This document shows positions 27,370 through 39,810 of a stretch of 64,000 nucleotides of DNA, piece by piece. The position numbers were made by a program, and so were the translations under genes. The stretch is from assembly GCA_001695595.3 (NCBI GenBank), contig MBPM02000014.1, forward strand, positions 124,001 to 188,000. The letters run 5' to 3'. The first letter of the stretch is position 1. Each line of letters opens with the position of its first letter. The notes below the pieces were generated by a model. The model searched no databases. It saw nothing but the letters and a program-made list of their open reading frames with translations, and was not told where the DNA came from. The DNA comes from Plasmopara viticola (taxonomy: Eukaryota > Oomycota > Peronosporomycetes > Peronosporales > Peronosporaceae).

Positions 27370-28673
27370 GCTCACTTACACAACAGTAAAAGCTTAGGCG
27401 CGCCAAGCACTTGTCAGCTAGACCGTTTTCTCCGACAATTGCGTAATAGAGCGAGGTAATGAAATTCGTGTGGGAAGCCGTCACCTAACCTCTATTGAAT
27501 TTGGACACCCAAAAGCCTTTACATTGCCAAAATTTTGCGATGTAACAATCACTAAAAAGACTAGATCTGAGAAGTTTTGAGTTACACGACCCAGATGAAC
27601 CGAATCAACATTTGACTTTAGTTGGTAAGGCAGGATTAAGCGAAAAGGGTGTGGTGTCGCAACAACAAATGAAGCTTAAGCAGCGCCTTCTGAATTGAGG
27701 GCTCCCTTATCAGTCATGGAGTTGCATTGTTACATATCCTCCACTAGACTTGGATTACATCAAGCAGGGTCGAGGTCCAAGTCTATTTCTACATCAAAAT
27801 CAGCTTCTGCATCAATGAAGATGGCTGTACCTAGAGCTAAAGCTGCGTCTGCCACAAAGGCTGTGCCTGTGCCGTGGGCGGCGGGTCAGAACTGACTCCT
27901 TAATACACCAGAGTAACGCGCGTGCAGCCTAAAAATATAAGGCCTGTTATTAAACCGCTTTGCTAATCAAAGAAGAATGTGGAGAAGCCTTCCATTTCAA
28001 CATTGCAAGGGGCGCGCACCAATCGTTCTCCCTCGCAAGGTGGTTCTCAGCCACCTCCGATTCTTCGTTCTCCCTCGCCCGGTGGTCCGCAGACACCGCC
28101 GCTTTCGGGTGATACTTATGACGGAAAGCCTGTCAAAACATCTCATCGCCCGAAGTAGGCGCAAAAATGTTCTTTAATTCACCAGCTAAATATAATATAT
28201 CATTTATATGGACAGAGTGTCTATGGCCCCAGGAACGATTCGGAAATCACCCGTCGCTAATACTTAACAAAAATGAAAAGGATGGCGAGTCCGAAGCTGA
28301 AAATTTTCGATACTGGGTCGTACAGCGTTTACGCAGCGGATAAGGGGCCATGTAACTCGACTCTCGCCGGGTAGCGACGCAAGTCAGCGCTCTGCGACGA
28401 CCCATTCTCTAGATCCGAGTAGTATGCTTATGTGCTTCCCGCGCCATGAGAGGTTTCTGAAGGCCACTCTTTGCATGACACTTAAAGAGAAAATTGGCCC
28501 AGAAGAATAATTCACAGCAAAATCTTACATAGGCTATGCTCGTGCTTTTAGTACTGTACCAACTTCAGCTCGAAGATTTTATTTGATGCGGCAGCCTGCG
28601 ACTTGTATTCGGTACCGCGATACCCTTAAGTCCTTTCAAGCATGCAATTTGGTAAAAAAAGGTCAATGTTAAG
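27370..28673. other. intergenic with coding-like Ser/Pro-rich debris
   Basis: Upstream region of the surface-protein gene. Two coding-like patches lack a convincing start. One at 27,716-27,895 (+) is Ser/Ala/Lys-rich (SRSKSISTSKSASAS). The other, about 27,964-28,157 (+), carries a near-repeat RSPSQGGSQPPP / RSPSPGGPQTPP. They may be remnants of one decayed gene; I do not call a CDS. Confidence 0.35.
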
Positions 28674-28774
28674 GCTAGTGTAGCTCAGTTAGTAGAGCGA
28701 TTAACTGACGTGTTGGATACTGAGCTCAGTATACTCGGATATCAATTGGTAGCTGGTTCGATTCCGACCACTCG
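28674..28774 (+). repeat. tRNA-like relic or SINE head
   Basis: An intact D-arm and A box (TAGCTCAGTTAGTAGAGC at 28,681-28,698) and a perfect-looking B box (GGTTCGATTCC at 28,755-28,765) are present. The boxes are 74 bp apart instead of about 45, so ~30 extra bases sit in the middle, including the 16-bp palindrome ATACTGAGCTCAGTAT. The acceptor stem (GCTAGTG / CACTCGG) has two mismatches and the T stem one. It could be a tRNA with an intron or long variable arm, a tRNA pseudogene, or the head of a SINE; the mismatches favour the last two. Confidence 0.5.
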
Positions 28775-31700
28775 GACTTGGTGTTACGGCTTGTATTATT
28801 CGTCTTTATGTTGGCTTTGCCTTTGTACTAAAGCTATGTCTTATTCTTCGAATTACAACCCGAAACTTAGCCAATTTGGACAAAAAACTTTACGTCCATG
28901 AGTTAGAGTGTAATTTGCTCGCTTTGTTGGTCAGAGCCAACGCGCCACTGAGTTGTTGAAGCTTCGTCATGATGCCAACACAGACTGTGAGAGCATTAGC
29001 CTCCAGAGCGGGTATGGAGTCACTCCTATCATGTCCTAAAGTTCAATTAAAGGACCACAGCTTCCACACCAACCACGATGCTCCTGATCTAAAATTGGAG
29101 CAGCCTATGTTTATTGTGACTGAGCTGTTCCAACAGCTACGATAAATCTGTGCTGCGACATAGCTAATCAACTCCACAAAAAGATCTCGGTGCTCATATT
29201 AAATTATTTGCTTTGCGATGAAGCAGCTGACCCCAGAGGCCAAGGCCTCGGAGAAGACCGCTTCTGCCTCAGCCCGGGTTTATTATTCGGAAAGCTGTAG
29301 CTTATACGCGAACGAACGAACGCGCTTAAAATTGCTTCCGGAATCAGTCATGGCAGTCAAGCCGCAGCATTTTCAGATTTTTCATATGATTATGTACCCA
29401 TACGCTACAAAGATGGACCGCTGCGCGTCTAAAAGTTAGATGTCCGAACTGCATCAGAAAATTGTTTTTTTTTACTTCAGTATTAAAATAATCACCAACT
29501 TGCATTTGACTTGGACAGCCGCCTAAAGGTGCACAGCCTAACGGTTATCGATTTCTTTATGTTGAATACGGTGTTAAATATGGGCTCTGCTACCCGCCCT
29601 ATGGCCAGCCGTGCTTACCTTATCGATCAGGTCGAGTACGGGTACAAAGCGTTTAAGATATGCTAACTCATATGAGGCTCGAAGCTTCGAGATCGCATTG
29701 CATTGCATCTACAAACGATGCACACAAATTGTTGAATCGCATTGGAGACGAGAACGCTACTTTATGCTTTTGAAAATGGTGAAATTTTCGATGAAACGAT
29801 GTTTTCGTCGTTGTTAAAATAACACTATATTCTTCTTACTAATAATGATCAATTTCCTTCCCTATTTATCGAAGAATTTATTATATTTATTCTGGGCGGA
29901 TGCTTTCGCATCGATTGCCCTTTTAATTATGCAAAGCCAGTTATTTGCAAGTCTGTTTTCGTACAGAAAAGACTTAGATAAGGCACATTGGGGAAGAAGA
30001 AGTCCCGAGTTCGTCTATGCTAGCATTTTTTTTAAATTCACGGTGTCTTTGAGCTTTTTTTAAATAGCTTGAAGCTCGTAAGCGCTTGAGGTGCATTGTT
30101 GAGTGCAAATGCAATCATTTATACCTTGTCGACCCACCTATGTGAAGAATCAGCTCACATAGCGCAGTATGTCTATAATTACACGTTTTGCCTTATTCTC
30201 TGAATTTGTATCCGCTGTTGGCACCAGCAAGCGAATTATGAGTACGTTGCTTCCAGTGGTCCGCATCTCTCCGCGAGAATGGAATCAATAGTTGTTTGTG
30301 CATCAGGCTCGCCAAAGTAATCACCATGTTCAAAAGCATCTACGAGGTCAGAAGAATCCTACCAAAGTGAATTTCCGACTTTCCAAGTGCTCTCGGGCAA
30401 AATACTCCCTTGACCTTATGAAACAATGGGTTTGCACTGGCCATGACGTCGCGTGAGAATGATGTCCACGTATAGTGGCACTTCTTTTTTGTAAAGAGTT
30501 AGAATGAGATGAACTATCTGGCGGTATATAGCGCATTTTTTTTTCAACGATCCCGCTTACGACCGGCGTCTGTTGGACTTAACTCACAAGTAACGCTGGT
30601 GGCATTGATTGTCTACAGCAAGATACGCATTGTGTTTCAAAACTTTGCATGACCAGCCCTTGCATGGCCACTTCTCGAGCTTCGAGCGCGAAGTCGCATC
30701 GTTCCGCAGAAGACAATGTACGTTTCGCATCTTTTCAGACAGCGGTTGTGGGAAATTGTGCTAGCATTTGATTCTTACCGAACTGATAAATAGTCCTTAG
30801 GTGCTTGTACCTACATACTACATTGCTCTCGCCCGCTTACGTGGGCCGGATCGCAATACGGCTTCAGTAGCTTCTGAAGAACGCTGGGGCTAAAAAAATG
30901 TCAAGTGCTCACGCAACTCCTCTTTCATGTATGACTTCAAAGACTAAATGAAGCGCGGGTACAGTTTATTTTGAACGACAGCAAAGCATGAATTAGTAGA
31001 TATCTGATAATACCAAATCTTTAGTGTAAAATATGTTTTCAAATCATATTTTAAAAACTGTCATGGCTTTGAAACATTGTCTCTCGTGCGTATCGCCTAT
31101 ACATCTTAAGCGCGTAATTTAAAAAAGAGCCCAAAAGTGAAATTTCAGTCCAAAATTTCCGGTCCAGCCACTCGCGTGTCACTATACAGCACCGACCTGC
31201 AAGATCTTTAAATTTATGCTGCATAATGATTTGTTTGGCAACCCAACTACGAAATGCATACCAATGAGTTGTTTGCAGCGTAAAAACACTCGCAAGGTTG
31301 ACAATGTTGCAGCCAACAGGTGAGCACTTATTTTGAGAGAGTACACTTTGCCGCAAATAGCTCTGTATCGAAAAAGTATTGTTTTTTTCGTTGGCCTTGC
31401 GCGGTAAGCACAAGCATCATCCCTTGGTTTCGCCAATAGACGTCTGCTTGGAGCTTTATAGCGCCAGTAGCAGAATATGACTGTATGACGTAAAAAGCGG
31501 TCGTTTTGGATAGGCTGAGGACAGGATTGGCATCCGTTTCAAGTCTTCTTGACTTTGTCGAATGCCCCTAAACCCGGTTCGTATCCTTCAAAGGGGGATT
31601 AAGTGTTACCTGCGTAATTCGCGCTATATAGTTAGCGAGGCTAAGCCTCTTTCTTAAACATCTTAGCATAATATAATCAGACATTTTTAACTGTCGTTGA

Positions 31701-34700
31701 TCTTAGCAAGATCTTGTGCTAAAGTAAAAGCCCTTTTGTTCGGCAAGGGTGCACTTGCAAAAAGCTACTTCGTATACTTATTAGCTGATTCGTTTTGCTT
31801 TGTTATATGGGAAAATACACACGGAGTCAAGCACCGCTCGCTGGTGGCAAAGTGAATTCACGTCCGTCTCTCTGTAAATTGTGCCCCCATTGATAAAAAT
31901 ATCATCAAAGAATGCCATTGCATAAGGCCCGTGGAGCTTAAACGCTTGTATCACCAGACAGTAAATCGTCGCAGGCGCGCACGTGCATGACATATAAATT
32001 TACTTGATACTGATTGCAGTCAAGGAATAGAAACTATCTTGTATGACCAGCTGGTGACACCTATCATCTAAGATGATTGCGATGTACATAACTCACTCGG
32101 CCATGTTACTTAACTACACATTTTGTTCAGTAATTGAGTCGGCGTCTGTTCAGCAGTAGTGGTCGCATTTAGCTTGTTATATGCGTGTACGATGCACCAC
32201 TTGCTCTTTAAGTTTCCGACACAAAATGTTGATGTGGAACCTAAACATCCTATTCCACGCCATTCTTTGTTCGTCCTTTTTGCAAAGATTCGCCAATGGT
32301 GTCACTTTGTTCATGAATTACCGTGGCAGTCGATCATGAATTCATGTCGATATAAGACGTCCACTATATATAGTCATAAATTAATTTGAATTCGTTACAA
32401 AATTCTAAGACCGGCTTCATTCAATAACGATGGAAATTTAATATCATCATAAGATCGTATGACTATACTTTTCGCTTCAAAATCTGCTTTAAAAATGGTT
32501 TAGTACAAGCAAGCATTGTAGCAGGAATCAGATTCCGGACTTATTTTGCTTTCAACCGTATCGGTGTACCCTTTGTAAGGGCTTTGTCATTACATGCTTA
32601 GGACGTTTCCGCCGGGAACAAGAACGTTGAACCATGTGTCGTCAACTTCTCCTGCGAGATTGCCGTTTTATATTACTTTTTGTGTCTTTTGTGTCGACAC
32701 GATAGTATATTGACGCACCAGTGTCTAAAATGGCGTCCGCATAGATCACAACTCTCTACATTGTCGGCTCAGAAGATGTGCTGCTCCACGTTATATATAG
32801 GATTTGTGCTTCGTGCGCCTTGACTTCTGGTCAAATATGCTCCGCCACACATACAGCGAGCGCTGGTCAAATACGAGCAGTGCTTATCAAGAACGTGCAG
32901 TTATACGCGTAGTACTCGGGGGCTCAAGGATGCTGTCTGGATGTAAATACAGCCATACCACTTAAGACATGCAGCAAATGATGTGTGAAGCGTACTACTT
33001 CGTAATTTCGTGCAATTTTACATCCTTGACATTCCAAAGCTTAAGGGATTGACCGACTCTGCAGCAAGTCTGCCGTAGGTGTTTGCTACGAGGAAGCACG
33101 AGACCAGGCCTCAATATGTTACTCTATACTTGGAGCCAATACGAGTCACAGATCGCTGTCTCCCTATCTTTATAAATTAGTATAAGTCTTAGAATTAAGA
33201 CTTAAGTGGCTCTTTCACTCTACATTGTAAACCAAATTTTACTCAGGTTTACCAAAAAACAGTTGGAGTAAGCGGATGTCCTACGTCTACTATCTATCAC
33301 AGCTATCTCTACTCATATGCATCAAATAGTGCCTAAGCAACCGCGTTCAAACTTTGCGCGACTTTTGCCACACAATGACAATTCATGACATTGGGTTGTG
33401 TAGCCTTGTTGCACTTCCGTCGATTATATTTCCAAGCTTCTTAAATTCAAAAAAATCAAATCTCAACAAAGCTTCCCATCGACCATGCCGCTATTTAAAG
33501 GCCGCACAACAAGCTTAATGAAAGTAAGCCTAGTTTTAAGAAACAGACCTAAGATTAGTCAATCGTTTCGTCGTCCGCACCAAAAGCATTTGTGCAGGCA
33601 ACATTCTTACAACCCGATATAAGCTTACAAGGCAGGACTAAATGCCTTCAAAGGCATCTTAAAAGATCGGATGTACGCGATTTAATTCGGTTTGTGCTGC
33701 CCATGTAGGTAGCTTGTCCTTAATAATGTAACCCGCACGTACCTTTATAAGGAGAGTGCCGATCATACGGTGCATGACACATGAACGAAGGCCACAAATT
33801 TATACATGCCTTGGTAAGCACAAGAAATCGTGACCTTACGCGGATACGCACCTTTATGGTAGGAAACCCAAGCGTTAAAACACTTTAAAGAGCTGTTTTG
33901 TCTCCTTTGAGTTATTGGACGTTAGTATCTACTCGTATGATCGCATGAGAGCTTTAAAATAGACAATTGCACGTTCTGTTGCTTCCCTTGTATCGAAGTA
34001 GCAATGGCCATTTTGGCTTTTCTGACCAAGAGCGGAAGTTTGTCTACATCCTAGTCCTTAAAATCTTCCCACAGCCGAAGCGACTTTGGCTTGGACGAGG
34101 CATCCACCTTAGCTGCGTGTTGAGTGCGTTGTAACCTTCAAGTAGGAGTTGCCAATTGTTGGATTTCGTGCCTATCTTAGTCTTCACTGTATAAGAAAAA
34201 GGTAATCAAGGTCTTGCAACTCTGGATGAAAACAAAAAAAGAAATTAAATGTTATAGAAAAAAATATAAGAATGATAGAGCTTTAAATCGGCATTATCTG
34301 ATAAATGGAAAAAGGCTATTGAATAAAACATAACCGTTCCTTTTAGGTTAATGATATGGGTGAAAATTCAACAATTAGCCAAAAATACGAGAAATGCTTA
34401 TCTTACACGCTCTTATCTTGAAGATTGTTACACCGGCCAAAAATCAATTCAGTTTGTTTAGTACCTTGCAGTAATCTGGTTTGCTACTCTCTTGTTGCAG
34501 AAGAGCAGTCATAAAAACTCGGGGGCTATATAGGCTGCAAGGGCTATTAGGTGCAGTAAGGCTGTGGTAAAGCGGTAAATTTACGAGGCCCCGATCGCAC
34601 ACAGCCCCCCGAACGGCTGAAGTCAATGCTATCCGTGTGATTACTGAGAATTTCAACTTGTACTTTGTGGGGGGGGCAATATCTTAGCTGGTGCTGGTTG

Positions 34701-36005
34701 AATCGGTATTTTTATCTTGGCGGGGGTTAGGCTGGAAGGCTCCAATAAATGGAGGTTACAAACAAGACGTAGGTCCGCAGCCTACTAGGTGACCGGTAAG
34801 TTGCCCTTTGTGCCTTCGCTATACACGCCACTTTCACGGGAATCGACTGCCTATGAAGTTGGGAAATGGCGTCGTCAAGCTTAGTTTAAATCGGACCGAC
34901 GTGACCATTCGAACACGCAGTGTACAGCGTCTGTATGAAGTAAAAACACTTGCCGCTGCAGGAATTATGACTGGTCTATTCCATTTTTCTGCTTATTCTA
35001 AATTCTCCGCGGCAAAATTGGTCAATGCAAAGCCTCTTTTACAGATATGCAAATTGTTTCTTTGAATAGACACGTGTAACGTGCAACATTCAATTACGAC
35101 CATGATTCGGTCAACTCTCCACCTCTGCTGCACCAACCAATTTGTCAGGAATGGTTTTAAGTGTGTTGTGGATGATTCATGCGTAAGTAAGCGATGATGA
35201 TCCAATAGCGCTTAGCCGATCAGGTCTCGCATAGCCAATCGTGTCGTGGCCTGCAATCGAGCTCTTGCTTTACCTTTGTAACACTGAAGCAGACCTATTC
35301 GCATCATAGTCCACTTATTTTTTTTCACGACACTGATATGTTGTTATAATAGCTTTATGAGTTTACTCTTATATATTGAACCTTTTCGACTTGTCTCCAC
35401 TTAGAGCCAGTTGTCTACACATCTCGCCATGCGGGTTAATGCTTAACTCTACTTTAAAAGTGCAAATCTGACTTGGGTATATGGAATTAGATTAATGTAT
35501 GATAATTCGAGTGTCAACTGAACTTTTTTCTTGCTACCGGTGAAATTCGTACATGCTTTCCAATTACAGAGCATATGCATCGGTCCATTGATGTTCGAGA
35601 CATCAATTAGCTTGTGTACATGAAAGGGGATAACAAAGTGTAGTGTTTATTGCGCTGCTCGACCTGCATGTGTTTCAAAAAGGAAAAGCTTGATACATTA
35701 ATCGATATTAGCCAGCTTTCACTCTTTACGTATAAAGTTCAAATCTTGAGAAACATACGGAATTTCTCGATACCGTCATCGTCGGAGTTTCGGTACTATA
35801 AATAGCAACATTCAATGGGCACGATTATCATGACTATAGTAAGCAGCTGCTTTTCGTCTTCAGTCTCTTTTATCAGGGTGGGATCGCTTGCAAGGTGGCG
35901 GTAGAACAAGGACTTTTTCGTACAATCTTCTTGATAGCTGGCCATTTTGAATTACTTGATGTGTCATTGCGTATGAGCCGATCCACAATTATTATCTGGT
36001 TTAGC
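28775..36005. other. gene desert
   Basis: No intact gene. Contents noted: an ATG frame of 73 codons with GC-rich start at 29,218-29,439; a GC-richer block at about 34,440-34,810 with a run of G at about 34,669 following a very AT-rich patch, possibly a decayed LTR; the 19-mer relic at 33,497-33,515; and a 9-bp perfect hairpin TAAGTCTTA-GAAT-TAAGACTTA near 33,183. None of the short frames has recognisable protein features. Confidence 0.4.
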
Positions 36006-36087
36006 GGCTAGAGCCCATGCCAACTTGGCATGGGCTCTAGCCAGAACTAATAAGGGTGTGTTTAATAGACACACCCTTATTAGTTCT
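36006..36087. repeat. tandem pair of perfect hairpins (module 2)
   Basis: Hairpin 1 is an 18-bp perfect inverted repeat around one base: arms 36,006-36,023 and 36,025-36,042 (GGCTAGAGCCCATGCCAA). Hairpin 2 begins at the next base: arms 36,043-36,061 and 36,069-36,087 (AGAACTAATAAGGGTGTGT and its exact complement, 19 bp), loop TTAATAG. Total length is 82 bp, against 79 bp for module 1 at 6,858-6,936. Both have a shorter first hairpin directly abutting a longer second one. The sequences of the two modules are unrelated. Confidence 0.9.
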
Positions 36088-37619
36088 CAAAGCGTAGAGA
36101 TTTTTCTGCTCGAAGATCACCCGGGATATTTATCACAATATGTCAGCTTGTAGCCAGCCAAATAGCCGTGTTCTTTCTGCTTTACCACCTACCAAAGAGC
36201 CCCTGTTCATGGGCAACAAAAGTGGTCTCTTTATCTGGCATATACACCAGCTTCATAAAGATGTACAGCCACGGAGCGAAGAACGTCGTGCTAATAAGCT
36301 TGCTTTAGTTGTCTCGCTGATGTTGCCCTCACTGTACAAGTGTCACTTTAGTGTGAACCCCAGAAAATTATAAAGTAGAACCACTATAAATAGCTAACAT
36401 GCATAGCATGACAATCGTGTCAAAATGCCAGAATGCCACACGCTGCATGACTCACGCACAGCGACAACACACTGCATTTCTTTTTTATTTCGAAGGCAAG
36501 CTTATCTAACAGCCTTGATATATATGATTCACTAGCATCTTGCAAAAGGGAAACAAATAAAGGCGTGATATCGGCCTCGGTACCAGAAGCTCAAGCCTGA
36601 GTTATGCTTCAATTTTAGTACGTGCAGATAGAGTCTCGACCCATAAAACAACGGCACTAACGCCGACCCAGCGTTATCTGACCGTCATTAAACAGAGACG
36701 TCGTCAGTTCTCGAATACTTTTCTGACGCTTAACCATTAGTTCCACGTATTGCCTACCGATGGCCCAATCGACTAATTCATTTTGGGCTTCTGCAGGAGG
36801 AAATGCTTGTAGAGCACTGCTTTCATCTATTTAGTTTAGCTGCGCACTTGATCATGGTGTGAAATAGTATTTTTAGCACAATCGCTGAGAAAGTTTCTTG
36901 AAGACTCATTTGTCGACTAAGATTTAGGCGGCGAGCAAAGCGGAGTCAGTGGATGGAAAGTATTATTTTTTAAGCACATAAGAAGTGGAAAGATCTTACG
37001 GATTCTTGTTTCTCTAGCCTAAGTAAAGGTTCTCGACCATCTTAGGCTATCATTTAAAGCTTACCAATGTCTTATTCCAATTGATATCTTTCCTATTGGC
37101 CATCTCTCGTACATTCGCCTTGTAACTGAGCCACAAACAAGAATATAACACTTCATTTACATCTAAATACATCCTAAATGTTTTCCAGGCGATAAGGTAT
37201 CGCGACTCCCTATAATTATGGGACTTTGGACCTTGAGTTCTTGATCTTATCCTCTGCAGTCACCGGTTCCTGTAAATAGTGCCAATGCATATGTAACTCT
37301 GAAACAATGTTAATTTCCTGCCAATGACGACAGCTACGTCGCAGTATCGGTAATTGTGCGCTGACAACGGAGGCGTTCTCACCATTTAGCAACTAGCCTA
37401 CAGCCTGTCAAAGCTAATCTTTTTAGAAGACAGCATAGAGAATGGCTAAATGTAAATATTTTCAGATGTCTTGAGCAGTCTGTTTGTGCGTACGCTGTGT
37501 CAGAAGCAAATAACTATAATGTGTGTGCTTTGTGTGCAAAACGCATGTGCTGCAATGGGGGCTAGTAATTGGCTAAGTCCTATTAGATATTATTTTTGTC
37601 CATACCAATCTCTCCGATC
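36088..37619. other. intergenic upstream of COG6
   Basis: AT-rich, no gene seen. A 77-codon frame at 36,140-36,373 has an ATG but no recognisable feature. Just before the COG6 ATG, TCCATACCAATCTCTCC (about 37,598-37,614) loosely resembles the oomycete initiator plus flanking-promoter arrangement; this is only suggestive. Confidence 0.4.
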
Positions 37620-39810
37620 ATGTCAACCCCAGCACTACAAGCTCGCGTGCACAAGCTCCTGGGCTCTCGCGCGGAGATGGAAACCACGAAGGCGCTACTG
37701 CGGACAGTCGTAGCAAGTGATTTTTCGTCTGACGCGTCCATGCTGCAGATGGACGCATCACAGACGCCGACACTGGCCACTCTACGGCGCAACTTGCGCT
37801 CGAGCCTGAATAATCAGCAGTTGGGATTAGCCCAAAAGGCTCTGGACGGATTAGAACATACTTTAGATCAACTTTCAAACTTGGCCACCCAGGTAGACCA
37901 GCTGGACGTCAAGTGCGGCCAAATGCATAAGTTTCTGGAGACAACCAAGAGAGAAACGCAACAGGTGCAGACAGAGGCAGCTGCATTGGCGACAAAGAGG
38001 TTTGGCATTTGGGCCTTCTTTTTTTTTTGTTCTGTATACCGTTAAGTCTTTGCTCGTGTTGAGTATGTTAGGGACAAGGTTCAGAGAGAGTGCAAGCAGA
38101 TAAGGTCCTTTTTAAATCGCTACCAATTAAACGACGACGAGGTGCACGCACTGTATGCGGAACAACTAGCGGACGAAGACATGGACGCATTCTTTAGCAC
38201 ATTGGAGCGAGTGCTGCAGTTGAGAGCAGACTGCAAAGAGCTTGTGGCTACGGGTGAGGTCAATTGTGGTTTAGAGCTACTGGATACGGTGGGCAAGTAC
38301 CAGGAAGCTGGTTTTGAACGACTGTACCAATGGACGGCAGAAAAGTGCGCACAAGTGGATGGAGAGCCTAGCAACGAGCTGCATCGAGCGATTGCAATGC
38401 TAAGCGATCGTACAGAGTTTTACAAGTACCTTCATATAGTACATGAACTGTTGGAGATCATCACTTATTATGCTGATGGCGTTTTTATTGTTTAGCTACT
38501 GCAAGGAACGTCTGACGACATCGCGGCGGACGCTACTTATGCAGCGTTTTCTCGTGGCGTTGACGGTGGGTGGGCCAAATGGAATTCCACGACCCATCGA
38601 AATGCATGCTCACGACCCCGTCCGCTATTGCGGCGACATGTTGGCGTGGATTCATCAGGCTATTGCAACTGAAAGCGAAGTTTTCCGCGTGCTCTTCGAT
38701 GGAGATGTTGAGTTTAGCTCTTGTACAGATACAATAGTTGATGTTGTGGCAGCAGACGATATGGCTACACGTGCTGAAGAGGTTATAGAAAACACTGAAG
38801 ACACAGTCTGCATGTCCATGGTCGGACGTGCATTCGACGAGATAGCGAGACCGCTGCAAATGCGTGTCGAACAGACTCTATGCTCTACGCACGACATTGT
38901 CATCATCTACAAATTAGTGCATTTACTTGCATTTTATCACCGCAAGCTTGACGAACTTGTATCCCACGCTAAAGTCGCACACGGGCTTCGTTACTGTCTT
39001 GAAGCTGCAAACAAAGCATTTCGTCGCGAATTGCAGCAGCTGATTGACACCATTGCAGCCTCAGCCCAAGATTATGCGACATGTCTCGCAGCTACGCACA
39101 TCACGCTTTATACATCCCACCGCTTGGTGGCTTTGCTGGAAGTGTTTCAGACCTCGCTATTGCCTGAGCACGAGAGAGTAGCGGATTTAACGCCATTGTT
39201 TGAAGGCATTCTTTCAGCTCTCGAGCTCATGTGTCAGCGTAGCGTGACGGGACTTGACCCTGTCGACGCGCTCGTGTTCCGTATTAACAATTTTAGCTGC
39301 CTACAAGCACCCCTCCATCGATTTTCTGATGTGACTGAGTGGTATTCAAAAATTGGCCACAATTTGGACAGCTGGCTGCGAGATCTCAGCGAGTTGCATG
39401 CTACGCGCGTGATGGATCGATCTCGAGTAACCACTTTACTACAAAGTATTCAGGAATTTCAGCAAAACGACGCAGTTGCTGGGTCTTCACCAGCAAACAC
39501 GCCAGGTTTGGATGGACCATTAATAACGCGAGTCATAAGTGACTTCTGTGCAGCTCTTATGACGCTCACATTGCCACGGCTCGACCATCTTGCACAGCCT
39601 GCACTCTCCGATAAGATTCGAACGCTCACGGCGGAAAGACTTGCCAGCACGTATGCATTTATATACGAGTTCGTGGTTGACGTAAGAAATGGGTACATTT
39701 TTGACAAAATAGCAGCGTCGGCACTGGAGAGTAATCGGCATGTTGTGCTTCTGCATTCACCTGACGAAATTCGGACTGTGCTTGAGCTAGATGGACCCAA
39801 TAAAACGTAA
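37620..39810 (+). CDS. COG6: conserved oligomeric Golgi complex subunit 6
   Basis: I model three exons: 37,620-37,999, 38,072-38,425 and 38,496-39,810, giving 682 aa; introns are 72 and 70 bp, GT-AG. ATG 37,620 is the first in frame (an upstream TTG is ignored). The N-terminal ~130 residues are a helical coiled coil (QKALDGLEHTLDQLSNLATQ), as in the COG6 N-domain. Joining exons gives LATKRDKVQRECKQIRSFL and TEFYNYCKERLTTSRRTLLM. Residues about 276-300 carry RPIEMHAHDPVRYCGDMLAW, a COG6 signature, followed by the helical body. The length fits animal and fungal COG6 (~650-700 aa). COG6 belongs to lobe B of the COG tether that captures retrograde vesicles at the Golgi and so maintains glycosylation enzymes; it is peripheral on the cytosolic Golgi face. 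No key region appears missing. Confidence 0.93.
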
